In this document: positions 34,901 through 46,635 of the stretch, piece after piece
Position numbering within the stretch: the stretch's first letter is position 1
Layout: each line of letters begins with the position of its first letter
Origin: Lepidodermella squamata
Taxonomy: Eukaryota > Gastrotricha
Direction of reading: 5' to 3'
DNA length: 64,000 nt
Assembly (NCBI GenBank): GCA_047495785.1
Contig: JBLDXI010000021.1
Span: 186,001 to 250,000 of the forward strand
Program-made: the position numbers and the translations under genes
The notes under the pieces: model-generated
The model's database searches: none
Seen by the model: the letters and a program-made list of their open reading frames with translations, nothing else
Told to the model about the DNA's origin: nothing

Positions 34901-37900
34901 ATATCTTTAAACTTTCTTCAAAATCTTTCTGCCATCAGTTTCATTTCGAACGTAGTAGCCTCCTTCCGGATAGAATTCGTCTTCGGCTCGGATATTGCCG
35001 TAGTTGTGACGAGGAGGTAGCCACTTGAAAGTAACTGATTCGTTGACACGGATTTCGTTATTCCAATTATTCGGAAATATCGAACCAATAAGACAGCTTC
35101 TCAGAACCGAAGCATCATCGCCATCAGTGCAGTTTTGAAGCGATGATAGATAATTGCGAATCGGCCCCTGAGTCACGTAAAAACTCAATTGGTAAAACAG
35201 ATCTTAAATCGTCAATTTTCAAGTAGAAAAAGCTGTTGTTCGTAATATTGAGATCGTAATCAACACCTGGGTATTTTACAAATTGGGTTTCATAAGCCTG
35301 GACTTCTTTTGCATGGTCCGATTTCTGACAAGGGGCCAGCTGACGAGGGGCGTGGCTTTGGTTTCGAACTTTCACACCGCAACAGCTTTGAATCGCTTTT
35401 TGCGTTGAAGCGATCCCATCTGCTTCCCTCGGGCCATTTTCACATCGTGAGCTTTTTCAATGATCGACATCGACTTCGTGAAGGCAGAAAAGAGCAGATA
35501 TACCACGGAGATATAAAGATTAAAAAAAAAAACATCAAAAGGCTTCACGATGATGACAGGAAGCTTTTGAGCGGGTGTAGTCGATGTTGAGATCTCAGTC
35601 GATTGAGTTTCAACGACGGATTGATGTTCGATGATACCATTCTTCTTCACAGCGTCCGCCCAATCGCTTGATGTTTCAGCGGTGCCGGTGGCGGTGTTAG
35701 GGGACCAGGTCACTCGAGTATCATCAGGCCGGCCTGTTTCTAGAATTAAATTTATAGAAAATTGAGAAGAAACGCAGAAATTATCTAACCTTGATTTTCA
35801 CGTCGACGCGAAAACTTCTCCTTCAGTCGATCATTAATACAACGATCACGAGCAGAGAGCTCTGCCAGCTACAATGCGAGCAGTTACTCCAGTCGGACCG
35901 CGGCGATGATACACTATCGCATTCATTTGTTGAGAATTCAACATTTAAAATCGAAATTTGAAAACTAAAGGAATACAGGAAAACAGGTTATCACATGGAT
36001 AAAATGGAGTTTACTGAAAGTTTACACTTTTCATATCAAAACACGATCAGCTCATATGAAATAACAAGTCAGCGGCTATAACAAAGCGAAAATCAATCGA
36101 TAATCAGGCATGGATTAGCTCATAAAATCGGATGAAGGAGCTAATCAGCTCGTATAATTAGACTATATGAACGGGCTGAACGGGCTGAACACCATCTTCA
36201 GCAGGCCGTTCTCGAGCGAGGAGACGATGTCGGCGGGGCTCGCCGTCGACTCGGTGTGGAAGAGCGGGTCGTTGAGTCATAAACCATCAAAAACAAGTAA
36301 TCAGGGAATTCAACAGTTCAAAAATAGTTCCAAGATATCGGTATATCCAAAATAAAAACTGTCCAGGATTTTAACATGGTCGAATGGTGTTCCAAACAAC
36401 AACCAGCTGCGAGCCACAACGGCCTCAAATTTTGGATGCGCCAGTTTGGGATACTCTCCGAGTATCTCTCTGATTTTCGTAATATCCGGCGGGATACTCG
36501 AGATGCTTTGACATAACTGCATGGAATTCGTTAGTCTCTTCCCGAAACCCGGAAGAACTAAGCGCAAACAAGGCCAATGACGATAACAACTATCGTATCT
36601 CGATATTCGTAATTCGCGGTAATTGACTTGTGCAGGCATAACGTAGCGAGCTTCGTTAGGATAGTCCCGAAAGTGGAGATATTTTTCCGAAATGTCCTGA
36701 AATGGCCCAATTTATTCAAAGTTTTAGTTTTCAAATGCATCCAAACTTCGGTTTCAAGACAAATTTCAAATGTATCGTTAAGGTAAACGCAGCCATCATC
36801 GCAGATGCCAACTTTGAGAACCTTTTCGATTTTCCAAAGGGAATTATTGGAGTAGAACAAAAAACGGAAAGGGAAGTAGATGTCCCCAGCTATTTTTCCA
36901 CGACTCGCAAACAGGAAGTCAGCATAACGCGAATATGTGAAAGCAAGGCGCAGGAGAATAGCTCTCATATTTTCATTCGGCACAAGAAATGTTGAATAGT
37001 AAATCAGCACGGCAAATTGCGAAGCTGAGAGATGCCCTTTTTGACAGTTGAAAGCGGGTGAATTTTGGATCTTTGAAGCATGCAAAAGGCAAAATTTGTT
37101 TTGACAGCTTGTTGAGGTCCAGGTTTCGATAATTGCGTACGCAGTTAGAGGGTCGTGCAACGACGCGGCAAATTTCGCTGATATCGGCGAGAAATTGTCG
37201 CAAATTCGAATTTTCCAAAGAATATAGTTGAACGCGAACATCAGGCCAGTCGGTTGACAGCTTGTCAATGACTGCATTCACTTGGCTTTGTTCGAAGCCG
37301 CTTGTAAGATGGCTGATGATGTCCTCGCGAGTGATGTAGCGCGGTAAGTCGAGTCTCGAATTCCTGGTCGTTGATCGCCAGGTCATTAGAAAACAAAGTT
37401 TTGTGAAAGATACGTAAGATATTTTGTAGCCAGTCATTTGTTAGCTACTTTCAGTACTTCGGCTTTTCTTTATAAGCTGGAGTGCTATTTTGTAGAGACT
37501 AGAAGATAGAAAAGAAAGGCAGAACTCTAAAGAGTTGGATTTGAAAATTCAACCTAAATTTCATCAAAATCTTGAATATTTGAAATAATTCAAAATTCAA
37601 AATCGTAATTTTAGTATTTTTCTTTTAGTTGGATTTCCGGTTCACTACTGTGCGAAATTTGATTCGGGATCTTTCCCAGCCACAATCGTGCATCGCGCAA
37701 ATTCTAAACTCGTGTGTGAACCTGCTGGAACCGATGGATCCTGCCACGGCCGCCCAATCAGAACTGCGAGCCCGTCGTGTCGCCGAAAAAACTGCTCAGC
37801 TGAAGCGACTTCGCGATACGTATTACAGTGCCCTCAACCGCGCAAAGTCAGTCGCGAAGCAAACTATTTTAACAGTTCATTTCGAGAAATTGATTGAACT

Positions 37901-38686
37901 GCACGAAATTCTACTGGGCTTCGATGAGCGGGTATTTAAATTTCTCATATTTTTTCGCTTTTATTTGTATTTTCGCTGATTGTCTAGCTTGGAGAGATGG
38001 AATCTGAATTCGCAAGAGAGCTTGGCTACGAGGTCTACAAAAGACCAGCTGGAACTACGGCCGTTTTTCTCGATTTTCTGCGTATCCACGACTCGGCTTG
38101 TCGAGGGCAGTCTCTGTTGTTGGAAAGGCTGTTGCTATCTCGCTGCTTTTCACCGATTGAAGAATTTTTCAATGGTATTGTCTATTCGAAAAGCTGGCAG
38201 TCGGTGATCGCTAACCACGTTGACTCGAGTGATTCGTTCAAAACGCCCCTAATCCAGGCCTGCGAGCACGGCAAATTCGATTGCGTCAAGATTTTGGTGG
38301 AGGCCGGGGCTAATTTGAAGGCGAGAGTGGCGGACGATCGCAAATCGACCGGGATACATCTGGCGGCGGAAAATGGTTACTTCTCGATTGTCAAGTACCT
38401 ACTAAGCAAGGATGGCAGTCTTGCGACCTTGGCCGATGGCAACGGACTGACTGCCGTGCAACGAGCTGCTGATGCTGGGCAAAGTGGGGTAGTTATCTCA
38501 TTTTTGCTCGAGCACCATCTGCAAGGGGCTTCAAGTATTAAGGCTGTAATTGAAGAGGGCCTCAAGATATACCGTCGCGCCTTGGAGAAGGACCAGGTCG
38601 AGGTGATTAAAGCGTTGGTCAAAACTTTCCCGAGTCTAGTCACCGAACTTGCGTCACCTAGTGCAAGTGAGAAACTGCTCGTCTGA
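31905..38686 (+). CDS. RING/B-box/coiled-coil/ankyrin protein (TRIM-like E3 ligase)
   Basis: Five exons (31905-31913, 31973-32165, 32363-32586, 37629-37931, 37988-38686) join in phase to 475 residues. Residues 7-51 are a C3HC4 RING finger with C7, C10, C23, H25, C28, C31, C48 and C51 all present, predicted to bind an E2 ubiquitin enzyme. A B-box-like zinc motif follows (KSCSSYLSKHDKICKHCNAK and the FCDSC...H after it), then a helical region (about residues 145-260) that could dimerise. At least three ankyrin repeats follow (KTPLIQACEHG, TGIHLAAENGYFSIVKYLL, LTAVQRAADAGQSGVV). This order, RING then B-box then coiled coil, is that of TRIM ligases; ankyrin repeats in place of a C-terminal SPRY or NHL domain are unusual. 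Intron 3 (32587-37628) is 5 kb against about 55-200 nt for the others and contains minus-strand relics. Decayed partial copies lie at 28689 and 1802. Confidence 0.82.
33000..37437 (-). pseudogene. Broken minus-strand coding fragments inside the 5-kb intron
   Basis: Minus-strand pieces look coding but change frame without splice signals. From high to low coordinates: 37437-36310 (three overlapping frames, about 350 residues of readable sequence), 35713-34907, 34740-34200, and 34010-33050 (including ILLIMDDYDNFTRKVP). The piece at 35124-35375 contains FLRDSGADSQLSII, which fits a retropepsin D-S-G-A active site, so part of the region may derive from a retroelement. The following frame (SVTFKWLPPRHNYGNIRA) also recalls a Reeler-type strand; I cannot decide between them. 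No intact gene can be built. Confidence 0.4.
36168..36285 (-). other. GC-rich coding-like island
   Basis: About 115 nt with strongly higher GC than its surroundings. On the minus strand it reads open as a C-terminal-like segment (HTESTASPADIVSSLENGLL then a short hydrophobic end) before a TAG. The plus strand is also open from an ATG at 36167. No acceptor matches it clearly. It is probably an exon relic. Confidence 0.35.
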
Positions 38687-39210
38687 AAAAATGCTCAAAT
38701 ATTTGAATTTTGACTGAAATTAATCGCTGATATTGTTTTGTTTTGATTGAAATTATAATCTTTGAAAGTTTGAATAAAATAAATTTTTTTGCTATTTGTT
38801 GTTTTCTGAAATCGGCCGAAATTCCCATACAACAAAGAAATGAAAGAAGATAGGCGGAAAAACAGTATAAAAAGAGAGGCGAGGTCACATCTAGTGGCCA
38901 GAAAAAATCCAAATGCTTCCAAAAGTCATGAGAAGGGTAATCTAGTGTGACTCTTTATTAAAAAATCCGAAGAAATATGGTCCAGCCAGGTAGAATACCG
39001 AAAATTACTGTACCCGTTACAGTCGGGTTTTCCGGGTTTTATCCCGTGAATTTTTTAATTCCCCTTGTGCTTTTAAGGGCCCCTTATTCTATGCCCTTTT
39101 AAAAACCCTTATGCTTTTTTCTAGTTTTTTTAGCTCAAAATAGCTCGATTTCGCCCCTGGGAGCAGGGCTAAGTCTGACCACTGGAAAAATATATGAATT
39201 TTCTGTAATA
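38687..39210. other. Intergenic, 3' flank of the TRIM-like gene
   Basis: AT-rich, with a polyadenylation-like AATAAAATAAA near 38770. No gene is supported. Confidence 0.4.
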
Positions 39211-39685
39211 CAGTAGACGCTGTATAATCCGAAACCCGGGAGTGAGGAAAGCGTTATAGTCAGGGCAGTTTTAGGGCGACGGACAGAGTTTACGTTATAA
39301 AATTCGGCGCTTGTTGAGGTGGACAGCCGCTTAATGCGGACGCGTACTATAAATACGGCCAGTTTTCTAGCGACGGTCACACTGTTTGGGCATTTTAGGC
39401 CACCGCGGACATCCTCCAACTCCGCGTCTCCTAGTAGGTGCTAGATCTTGTCACGCATCTTCCTCTGCTTAGCCTCAAGTTGCAAATTATGCGTACTTAT
39501 GGAAACCACTTCAATCTAATTCAAGAGCGCGCTAATTAGACAAGCAAACAATACCTGCGAGTAAAAACGGGCGTAATCCTGTCCGCTAAGGCCATTAAGG
39601 TAGGGGCGCCTAGGGATATAGGGGATCTCCCAATGCGGACAAATTTCCCGCGACCGAATGTCCGGATTATACAGCTTCTACTGTA
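39209..39685. mobile_element. Non-autonomous pogo/Tigger-like element
   Basis: A 473-bp segment (39211-39683) has imperfect terminal inverted repeats: CAGTAGACGCTGTATAATCC at the left and GGATTATACAGCTTCTACTG at the right. It is flanked by TA on both sides. CAGT-type ends with a TA target duplication are typical of the pogo/Tigger branch of Tc1/mariner. It has no transposase frame and is therefore MITE-like. Confidence 0.75.
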
Positions 39686-39921
39686 GTTGCAAAATTCGAA
39701 ATTCGAAAATGGTTCCGTAACTCATGGGACACGCCGTAGGTTTCCGATTTCCGGATTCCTCATGGGTGTTATAATTTCGACGTTTATTCCGAAAGACGAA
39801 CTTGCATTCCATTTTTCAATTTTATTTCAATGGCAAAAATACGCATCCAGAATAGTAATGAGTGTTCACAGGCTGAATAATTTTTCGAAAAAATGACCAT
39901 CTTCCATCTTCAAGTTCACCT

Positions 39922-42900
39922 TCATTCAATTGACTCGTGATTTTGCTCATCGTCATCTTCGGCTATTGACCAGAAAGCTTTTTTGCGTCGGAAAGCATAG
40001 CGCCGCCACGCTGTTTGAATTCGCGCGGCGCACATTTCTTCGCGTCTTCGCTCCATTGTCGACGAAATGCGAAGATTATTATTTCGAACTACAGTTGATT
40101 TCCAATCGCCAAACACGCTTTTTTCAAGCTCGGATGCGACGAAAGCTCGCTCCATCGTATCTTCAGTTAAATGAAGTTCAGCGTCTTCCAAAATAGATTT
40201 TCGCCGGGTTTTCCGCTCAGCTGCTAATAATCCGAGGGACCGATGGTAGACCAAAGCTAGCAACACATCGCCGCAATGCACCTGCTCCTCACCTGTCACG
40301 CCGTCGTGCAAAATCGGCACATCCAAAACCGCAATCACATGGTGATTTGGCTTCTGAAAAAAAAATAAAAAATAAATAAGGTGGAATTTTCATAAAAATA
40401 GTATTTACCGAGAAGTGGAATGGTGGATCGAGCCGATCGAGTAAATCGCTAAGCATGAACAGAGGAATGTACTGCGTAGCTAGCGCATCAAACGTGGCCC
40501 AGGTGACAAAAAATCGATCGATATCATCATCGATAATCGTCGTATCGCTTAACCTGGCTGAATTATCCTCCGATTCATTCGCTCGCTGTTCCGAAACTGA
40601 AGTAGCCGCCTCAAGATTCTCGAGAATAATTGCGACAAAAATGTTGGTCAGAACCAAATTCGAGACAATAATAAACGAGGCCAAATAAATTGCTGCAATA
40701 ATCGGGCTGCCGCAATCGCCGCCGATAGTTGGAACTTTTGACCCAGTAACCGGGTGAACGTAATAATTTGGGTCACAGCCGCCCCTTTCAACGTTTACAG
40801 GCTGTAGTGACATGGCGGTAAGAACTCCATCCCAACCCGCCATTGTACTGAGCCGGAAAAGCAGTAGGAAACTGTTGCCGAAAGTTTCGAAATTAACAAC
40901 ATCGCTTATAACACCCTGATGGCGAATGTGGCCGAATAGAATCATCCCGCAAATCGAATAAATAAAGATAATCAACGATAATAAGCATCCAACGTTGAAG
41001 AGAGCGGGTAGAGAACTGATCAGTGAGAAAATCAGCGTTCGAATTGTAGTCATCGATCGAACCAATCGAATGAGCCGGCCGATTCTTAGAACTCGTAATG
41101 CTCGCAATAGTGAGCTTGTTCGAAGGCTTTTAGTCACTGAACTTTCGTCGATAGCCATCATAACTAAGGACCAAATAACAAGGGTCAAATCGAAAACATT
41201 CCACGCCTCGCGGAAGTAATGAACTCTAAGTCCTATAATTTTGACCACAGCTTCGATGGTGAAAATTGCTGTGAACGCAATGTTGAGAATTTCTTGAATT
41301 TGAGTGAAAATTTCAGATTGATTAAAGTGTTCCGTCGCTAGGGTGACACAACTTGCAACAATAACAACAGCCATGATTATTTCAAAAAGCGGCGCCGTGG
41401 CTATTTTGAAGAAAATGTGAAGGTATTTCGCTTTCGGCTTCGGAACCAATCGACGCGGTTTGCGTTTTCCGACTTTTTTCACCATTCGATAGTAGGCCCG
41501 TTGCGTTTCTGTTAGCAAAAGTTCGACGGCTGAAACTTCGAGTTCTTTCTTCAACTCGTTGAAAGAATCGACAATAACGCCGATGAAAAGGTTCAGTAAG
41601 AAGAATGAACCGAAAATGATGAAAACTACGAAATAGAGGGCGAAGGAGAAGCTTTGTTCTCGGCTTGGTTGATCGTCAAGATTTTCGGGTACATCTACCC
41701 CAGCTTCCATAATGTCGGTCCAGCTTTCGAAGGTAGCAACTTGAAGCAGGGCTAAGTAACCACTGATTACGTTATCAAAGTTAATCGTAGGATTCGCCCA
41801 TCGCCGGGTAGCATTTGTGTTGTTCTGGAATGATTCGCATTCGCGTCGATTAGCTATCAATGCGATTGGTAATCTATTGCCAGTTTCGATATCGATACAA
41901 CGAGCAAATTTGCCGGCGAAAAACTGAACCCCGACAATGGAGAAAACAAGCCAGAAGACGATGACCACAAGTAATACGTTTCCAATGCCGGGTATTGTTC
42001 GAATCAAGGCGTCGACAACTATTTTCATACCTTCCCATCGAGAGATCTGAAAAAACGATTGAAATTTCGAACTTTCAAGGTTAAAATACTAACTGCTCGT
42101 AAAGGTCTCAAGCATCTTATGCAGCGCAAGCAGCGAAGAGCCAATAAATTGCTTGATTTTGTATTCGTGGCGTATGTCAAACCGATGTCGACAAATCCGG
42201 TCTAAAAATTCAGGTATAAATTCATTTTTTAGGAATGAATCATCGTACCAAAATGACGACAAAATCTAATATTGTCCAAAACTGGGTGAAACAAGCTTTG
42301 AACCCATATGCAAATAATTTCAGCAAGAACTCGGCTGTGAATAGGCCGAGAAAAACTTGATCGAGAATTGACAATGTGATTTCCAATCTTGACCCATCAA
42401 CCAGGTAAACATCATTCAGGCACTATTTCAAGCATAATAAGTAAATATTTTGATTTCTTTTTCAAAATTTTACTAGAAGAATTGAGCTGATCACAATCAG
42501 GGCCAAAACCACGCCTTCGAACGCCCGATGTTCGCAAATTGTTCGAGCGTATCGGCGAGCATTTGTTAAGGCGGATGTAACAACTGTTGTCCTAATCGAC
42601 TTCCTTCTGCCGCCGATTTCCTCAGTTATCGAACTATGCTTCCGTTCTAGTTTACCCTTTCTTCGTTTCGTAGGTCTACAGGCCTCAAAGAATTTTCGAA
42701 TTTTCGAAGATAATGGCTGCTCGTCGTCCGTTTTCGCTTCAACCTTCGAAGAAGAGGACTTTAGATCGTCCGAACTGAAGGCCATGAGCAGAAGGGCTAG
42801 GAACAAGTTCAGCACAACGAAGGTTCCAACAATCAGCGTGCCGAGAAAAACCGGCATGCATTTAGCCATTCCGTTCGCTCGGAAACATACAATCATCGGC

Positions 42901-45159
42901 TCAACAGCGTCGCGGCATAAAATTCGGAAAACGGTGAGAAGTGATCGCATTAAACCATCAAAATTCCAACGCGGCAGGCTTTCGCCGAAAATTTCGAGGG
43001 TATAGGTTCCATCGAATAGTTGCATCCCAATCAGGGCGAAAATGAAAACAATGACTGCCATTATGACGGTCAGGTTGGCGAGTGAAGTTACCGTGTGAAA
43101 AATTATTTCGAGTAGCAGTCTCATGGTTCGCCACGACTGGGCCAATTTCAATATTCGCAACTTTGAAAATTCTTATTTTTCGAAATTTTACAAAAATTAA
43201 AAAAAATTCCCACCAGTCGAAGCAATCGAATGGCTGTTGTGTTTAATGATGTTGAAGACTGTAGGCCGTAGGTCGCAACAGCATCGATAATGCTGCCAAT
43301 TACGACGAAAAAATCGAGTAGATTCCAGTGGTTTTTAAAGTAGTCCCGCCCCAAAGCAATAATTTTAAGCACAGCTTCCAACCCGAAAATAACAGCACAT
43401 ACCTAATCGGAAAATCACAATTTCAATCATTTTTCGAAGTTTCAAATGTACGTCATTTATGATGTCAGTTGCTGTAGAAAGGTATTCCGGCATTCCGTAG
43501 TGAATAACAGCCATCGCCAGAGTATTGACGATGATTACACCAGTAATGACAGCGTCAAAAATTGAACTTTCAACAACCTTGCGAATTTTCGCTCGATAAT
43601 TGTTTAGCTTCATCTTGAGCTGTTGCCATATTGAAATCGGCTTCTTAGACGAGGTGCTTCGCCTATTTGTAGGGCCGGGTCTCAACACGCTAACGCGAAG
43701 TTGATGAACGTTGTCAGCCCTGAAATTTCCAGAAGGTTGAGAACATTGGAAAATTACTACAACAATTACCCAAGATCTTCGATAATCCCAGAAGACTCTG
43801 AATCTCCATTTTCCTCGGGCAAGGTTTCCAAGCTATTTGATCGTTTTGATTCAGCCGCATCTTCAGTTTTATTTTCGGATGACTCATCAGGGGTATAGCT
43901 CAAAGCGACGACAGATAGAATTAGATTCATCAGGTAGAACGCGCCGAAAATGACGACAATAAAAAAGTAAAGGCTGCTCCAGGTGCCATTCGCAGATAGG
44001 ACCACGCGAAATTCCTCCTCCCAATAATCCCCAGTCATGACAATTATCACCGCTATTATAGCCATGAGAAAATCGTCAAAGCTAAGATAGCCGTACATCG
44101 GATTGCTTGAAGATGGCACTTGCTGGCAGGAATATCCACCTGGACATTTTCTATAACCAGAATTTTCGTTTGAGATTTGAATAAACTGAAAACATACTGA
44201 GCCCCGGTTAGATTTCCGCAAATCATGTAATTTCCTAGGTTGTCAAGTTTCCAATTCTCAGGTGTTGCAATCCATTGCGACCAACTTTGATTCAAACCCG
44301 GAGCCATTTTAGCCACACATTTATTCCTCAAATCGCCGGAAAATAACTCGATGCCAAATAGGGCGAAAACCATCAAGAAAAACGTTACAAAAGCCAACAC
44401 CCCCACCAGCTTTTTGATTGACAAAAGAAGGGCTTTGACGATGGCTTGAAGCCCTGGTAGAATTGTGACCATTCGAAGTAAACGGAAAGTTCGTAGTGAC
44501 TGCAAATTAAGATCGCCATTAACTGCCCCGCTCAGCTGAACTGCCAAAACAGCGTAGGACGACAGCAATACCGCAAAATCTAGCCAGTTCCAAGGGTCCG
44601 TGAGATATGTATGCGAATGAAACGCCAACCCTCTGGCTGTTACTTTCACCAGTGCTTCCAGGGTGTAAATTGCTAGAAACGTGTATTCAGCCACTGGGTT
44701 GTCTACGTTTATTGACATGTAAACCGCGTTGCTTAGAATTGTTAATAAAATCAGGCATTCGAACAACGGGTGCGTATAGGCGTAGAGGGCCAGTTTTCGG
44801 ACGACGTGGTCACTTCGAAATAGGTAGAACGAAGGTGCGTTCGCTAATCGATATAACTTGGCGTTATTAGATCCCAGTTCTCGCCCAACTACAACAAAAG
44901 TCTAAAAATTTTGCAATATATGCGAATGGTGTTCAGAAATAACAGGACGAACTGTTTCATTTTCTGGCTGAGGCATTCCATAGGAAGCAAAGGTCAAGCT
45001 CCGAATGAGGTCTTCTGGAACCTGTTGGCCCTCTTCAATCTTCGTCCAAGGCGATTCTTGAATTGTTTGACGTCTGGAACGCCGAGCTGACGGCCTAAAT
45101 GAAGGCCGCGGCTCCTGATCAATGACCGCAGTGGAAAATCTCACTTCTCTCTCAGCCAT
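39922..45159 (-). CDS. Four-domain voltage-gated sodium channel (Nav family, atypical)
   Basis: Ten exons (45159-44953, 44901-44198, 44150-43770, 43719-43452, 43402-43214, 43160-42474, 42422-42249, 42201-42094, 42046-40409, 40353-39922) join in phase to 1595 residues. Each of four domains has S1-S6, with Nav-specific text such as FECLILLTI, LRTFRLLR, ISRWEGMKIVV and YLALLQVATF. The selectivity-filter residues are D345 (TGDYWE), D667 (LCRDAVE), E1013 (TFESW) and A1309 (MAGWDG), giving DDEA. Nav1 has DEKA and Nav2/BSC1-type channels DEEA. The outer acidic ring (E, E, D, D) is kept. The III-IV linker shows ELLLTETQRAYY, with LLL (1082-1084) in place of IFM/MFM. S4 of domain I is three residues short. 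Domains II-IV have full arginine ladders. The C-terminus has an EF-hand-like stretch and an IQ motif near 1564. Introns are 47-55 nt. Confidence 0.93.
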
Positions 45160-45223
45160 ATTTCAAACAATAATTTTCAAAGCCGCCATCGGTATTTTAC
45201 CCGGATTCTCATGAATTTTTAAC

Positions 45224-45545
45224 GTGGTATAGACCGAAGTCTAGCCAGCGTCTGGACAGCGTTTACCGTAAACAAAACATCGATTTGTGCATGACAACTG
45301 CCTTTTTATTGATTCGTTCTGACTAAAACAAACAATCCATCATTCATATTATATGCAACTTGCCGCCATCGCAACGCGTTTCAACGATAGGAATACACAA
45401 AAAACACGCGCCTGCAAAAAGAAAGCAAAATTTCAAGTAGCGTTTTTTACAACATTTTGCAAACACGAAAGAGAAAAAAACAGCGCATATGGACAATATA
45501 TACACGTGTTTCATCATCTCAATCTCAGATGATAGTGACGTCGCT
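45224..45545. repeat. Sodium-channel upstream region, duplicate copy A
   Basis: This stretch begins 65 nt upstream of the channel start codon and recurs as 47816-48204. Shared blocks include TTTACCGTAAACAAAACATC, TTCAACGATAGGAATACACA and CTCAATCTCAGATGATAGTG. Copy A lacks several internal segments that copy B has. Its position makes it the likely channel promoter or 5' untranslated region. Confidence 0.8.
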
Positions 45546-45548
45546 GAC

Positions 45549-46487
45549 TTAAGACTCGGATGACACGCTGATGTCGTGCGAACCAGTTATATTCATTACA
45601 ACTGCATCACCATACACCAGAGTTCCGATCCTCCGCAAATGGTTTTCGAACGTTGCAAGTCCGCCTTCCAGCTTGCTCGGCAATATAACGTCCACTCGGT
45701 TTTTCTTATTAGGCACAAGGCAGGTGTGCATTTCTGAATTGATGGTGGCGTTTAGCTGGTCTAAAACGGTCCACTCAGCTGTGGTGAAAATATCAGACAG
45801 GGGAATAGTTGACAATCCGGTCATGACATAGGTATTAGCTTCGTTCGGGTTGTCGTAGGCGTAGAGGAAATCACCAAAGGTCGGGTTTTCGTATCGTTTA
45901 TTAGTAACTAAAATCGACGAACTGTTAAGACGAGGGTCCAAATAAACTATTAATGGAACATACATTTATAGAAAGACGATAGGTATGAGGCAATCATTGC
46001 TAAGAACTGTCGACAGGAAACAAATGCCGCGTGGTCATTGGGCAGAACAAAATGGGTACGACGACGAGGGACGACTAGGGCACTTGTGGCTTCTGAAATC
46101 GTATTTCCTGAAACAAAACCTATTGAGCAAATCAGGTAGTTTGCTAAATAAGAACTAACCTGGTTGCTTTGCTAGCGGTGCGCTTGCAAGCGATAGATGA
46201 AGGCGTTTCGGAGGTGACTCACCATCAATTTTTTCACGGAGTTTTTGTTCGTTTGCCAATAAAATCCCGTAATTCTTTTCTTCTTCCAATGCTTGTAGCC
46301 TTGTCGTCATTAAATATGATTCCAATGCTTGCAGTCGTTCGTTCTGGCTGGGTGTTCGTTCAATGCTCTCCAGAGAATTAATTTTCTCACGCGTCACGTT
46401 TATTTCAGTTTGAATTGAATTTCGGATTTGCTGACATTCGCGTATATCTTGTTCGGCAGACTGAAGTTGATCGTACAGGGTAGACAT
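45549..46487 (-). CDS. Coiled-coil protein, unrecognised
   Basis: The model has exons 46487-46160, 46107-46060 and 45946-45549 (257 residues). The first intron is well supported. The second (GTACCC to TTAATAG, 113 nt) is one of several possibilities, and the last frame could instead start at its own ATG at 45965. The N-terminal 95 residues form a heptad-rich coiled coil (SAEQDIRECQQIRNSIQTEI, then NEQKLREKI). The C-terminal part has strands and Asn-linked sequons but no signal peptide, and matches no family I know. The gene lies between the two copies of the sodium-channel upstream repeat. Confidence 0.4.
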
Positions 46488-46635
46488 TATAACAATTAAT
46501 CTAAAAACAGGGGAAGACGAGTTGAGGCAGGCGGCCGCGCTTGCAATGTATTCTGCCGTTACGGATATAGTGCGGGCAGAACGGGAGTGCGTGCAGTGTT
46601 ACAAATTATGGGTCCGCGGGCCCACCAAAGTTGTT

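Noticed and set aside
34907-35375. Reeler-like domain on the minus strand.
   Set aside because: Only one strand motif fits; the frame breaks inside the segment, and an adjacent D-S-G-A motif suggests a protease relic instead.
39922-45159. First reading of the four-domain channel as a NALCN-type leak channel.
   Set aside because: Domain I-IV pore loops, the III-IV linker and the IQ-containing C-terminus align with Nav, not NALCN.
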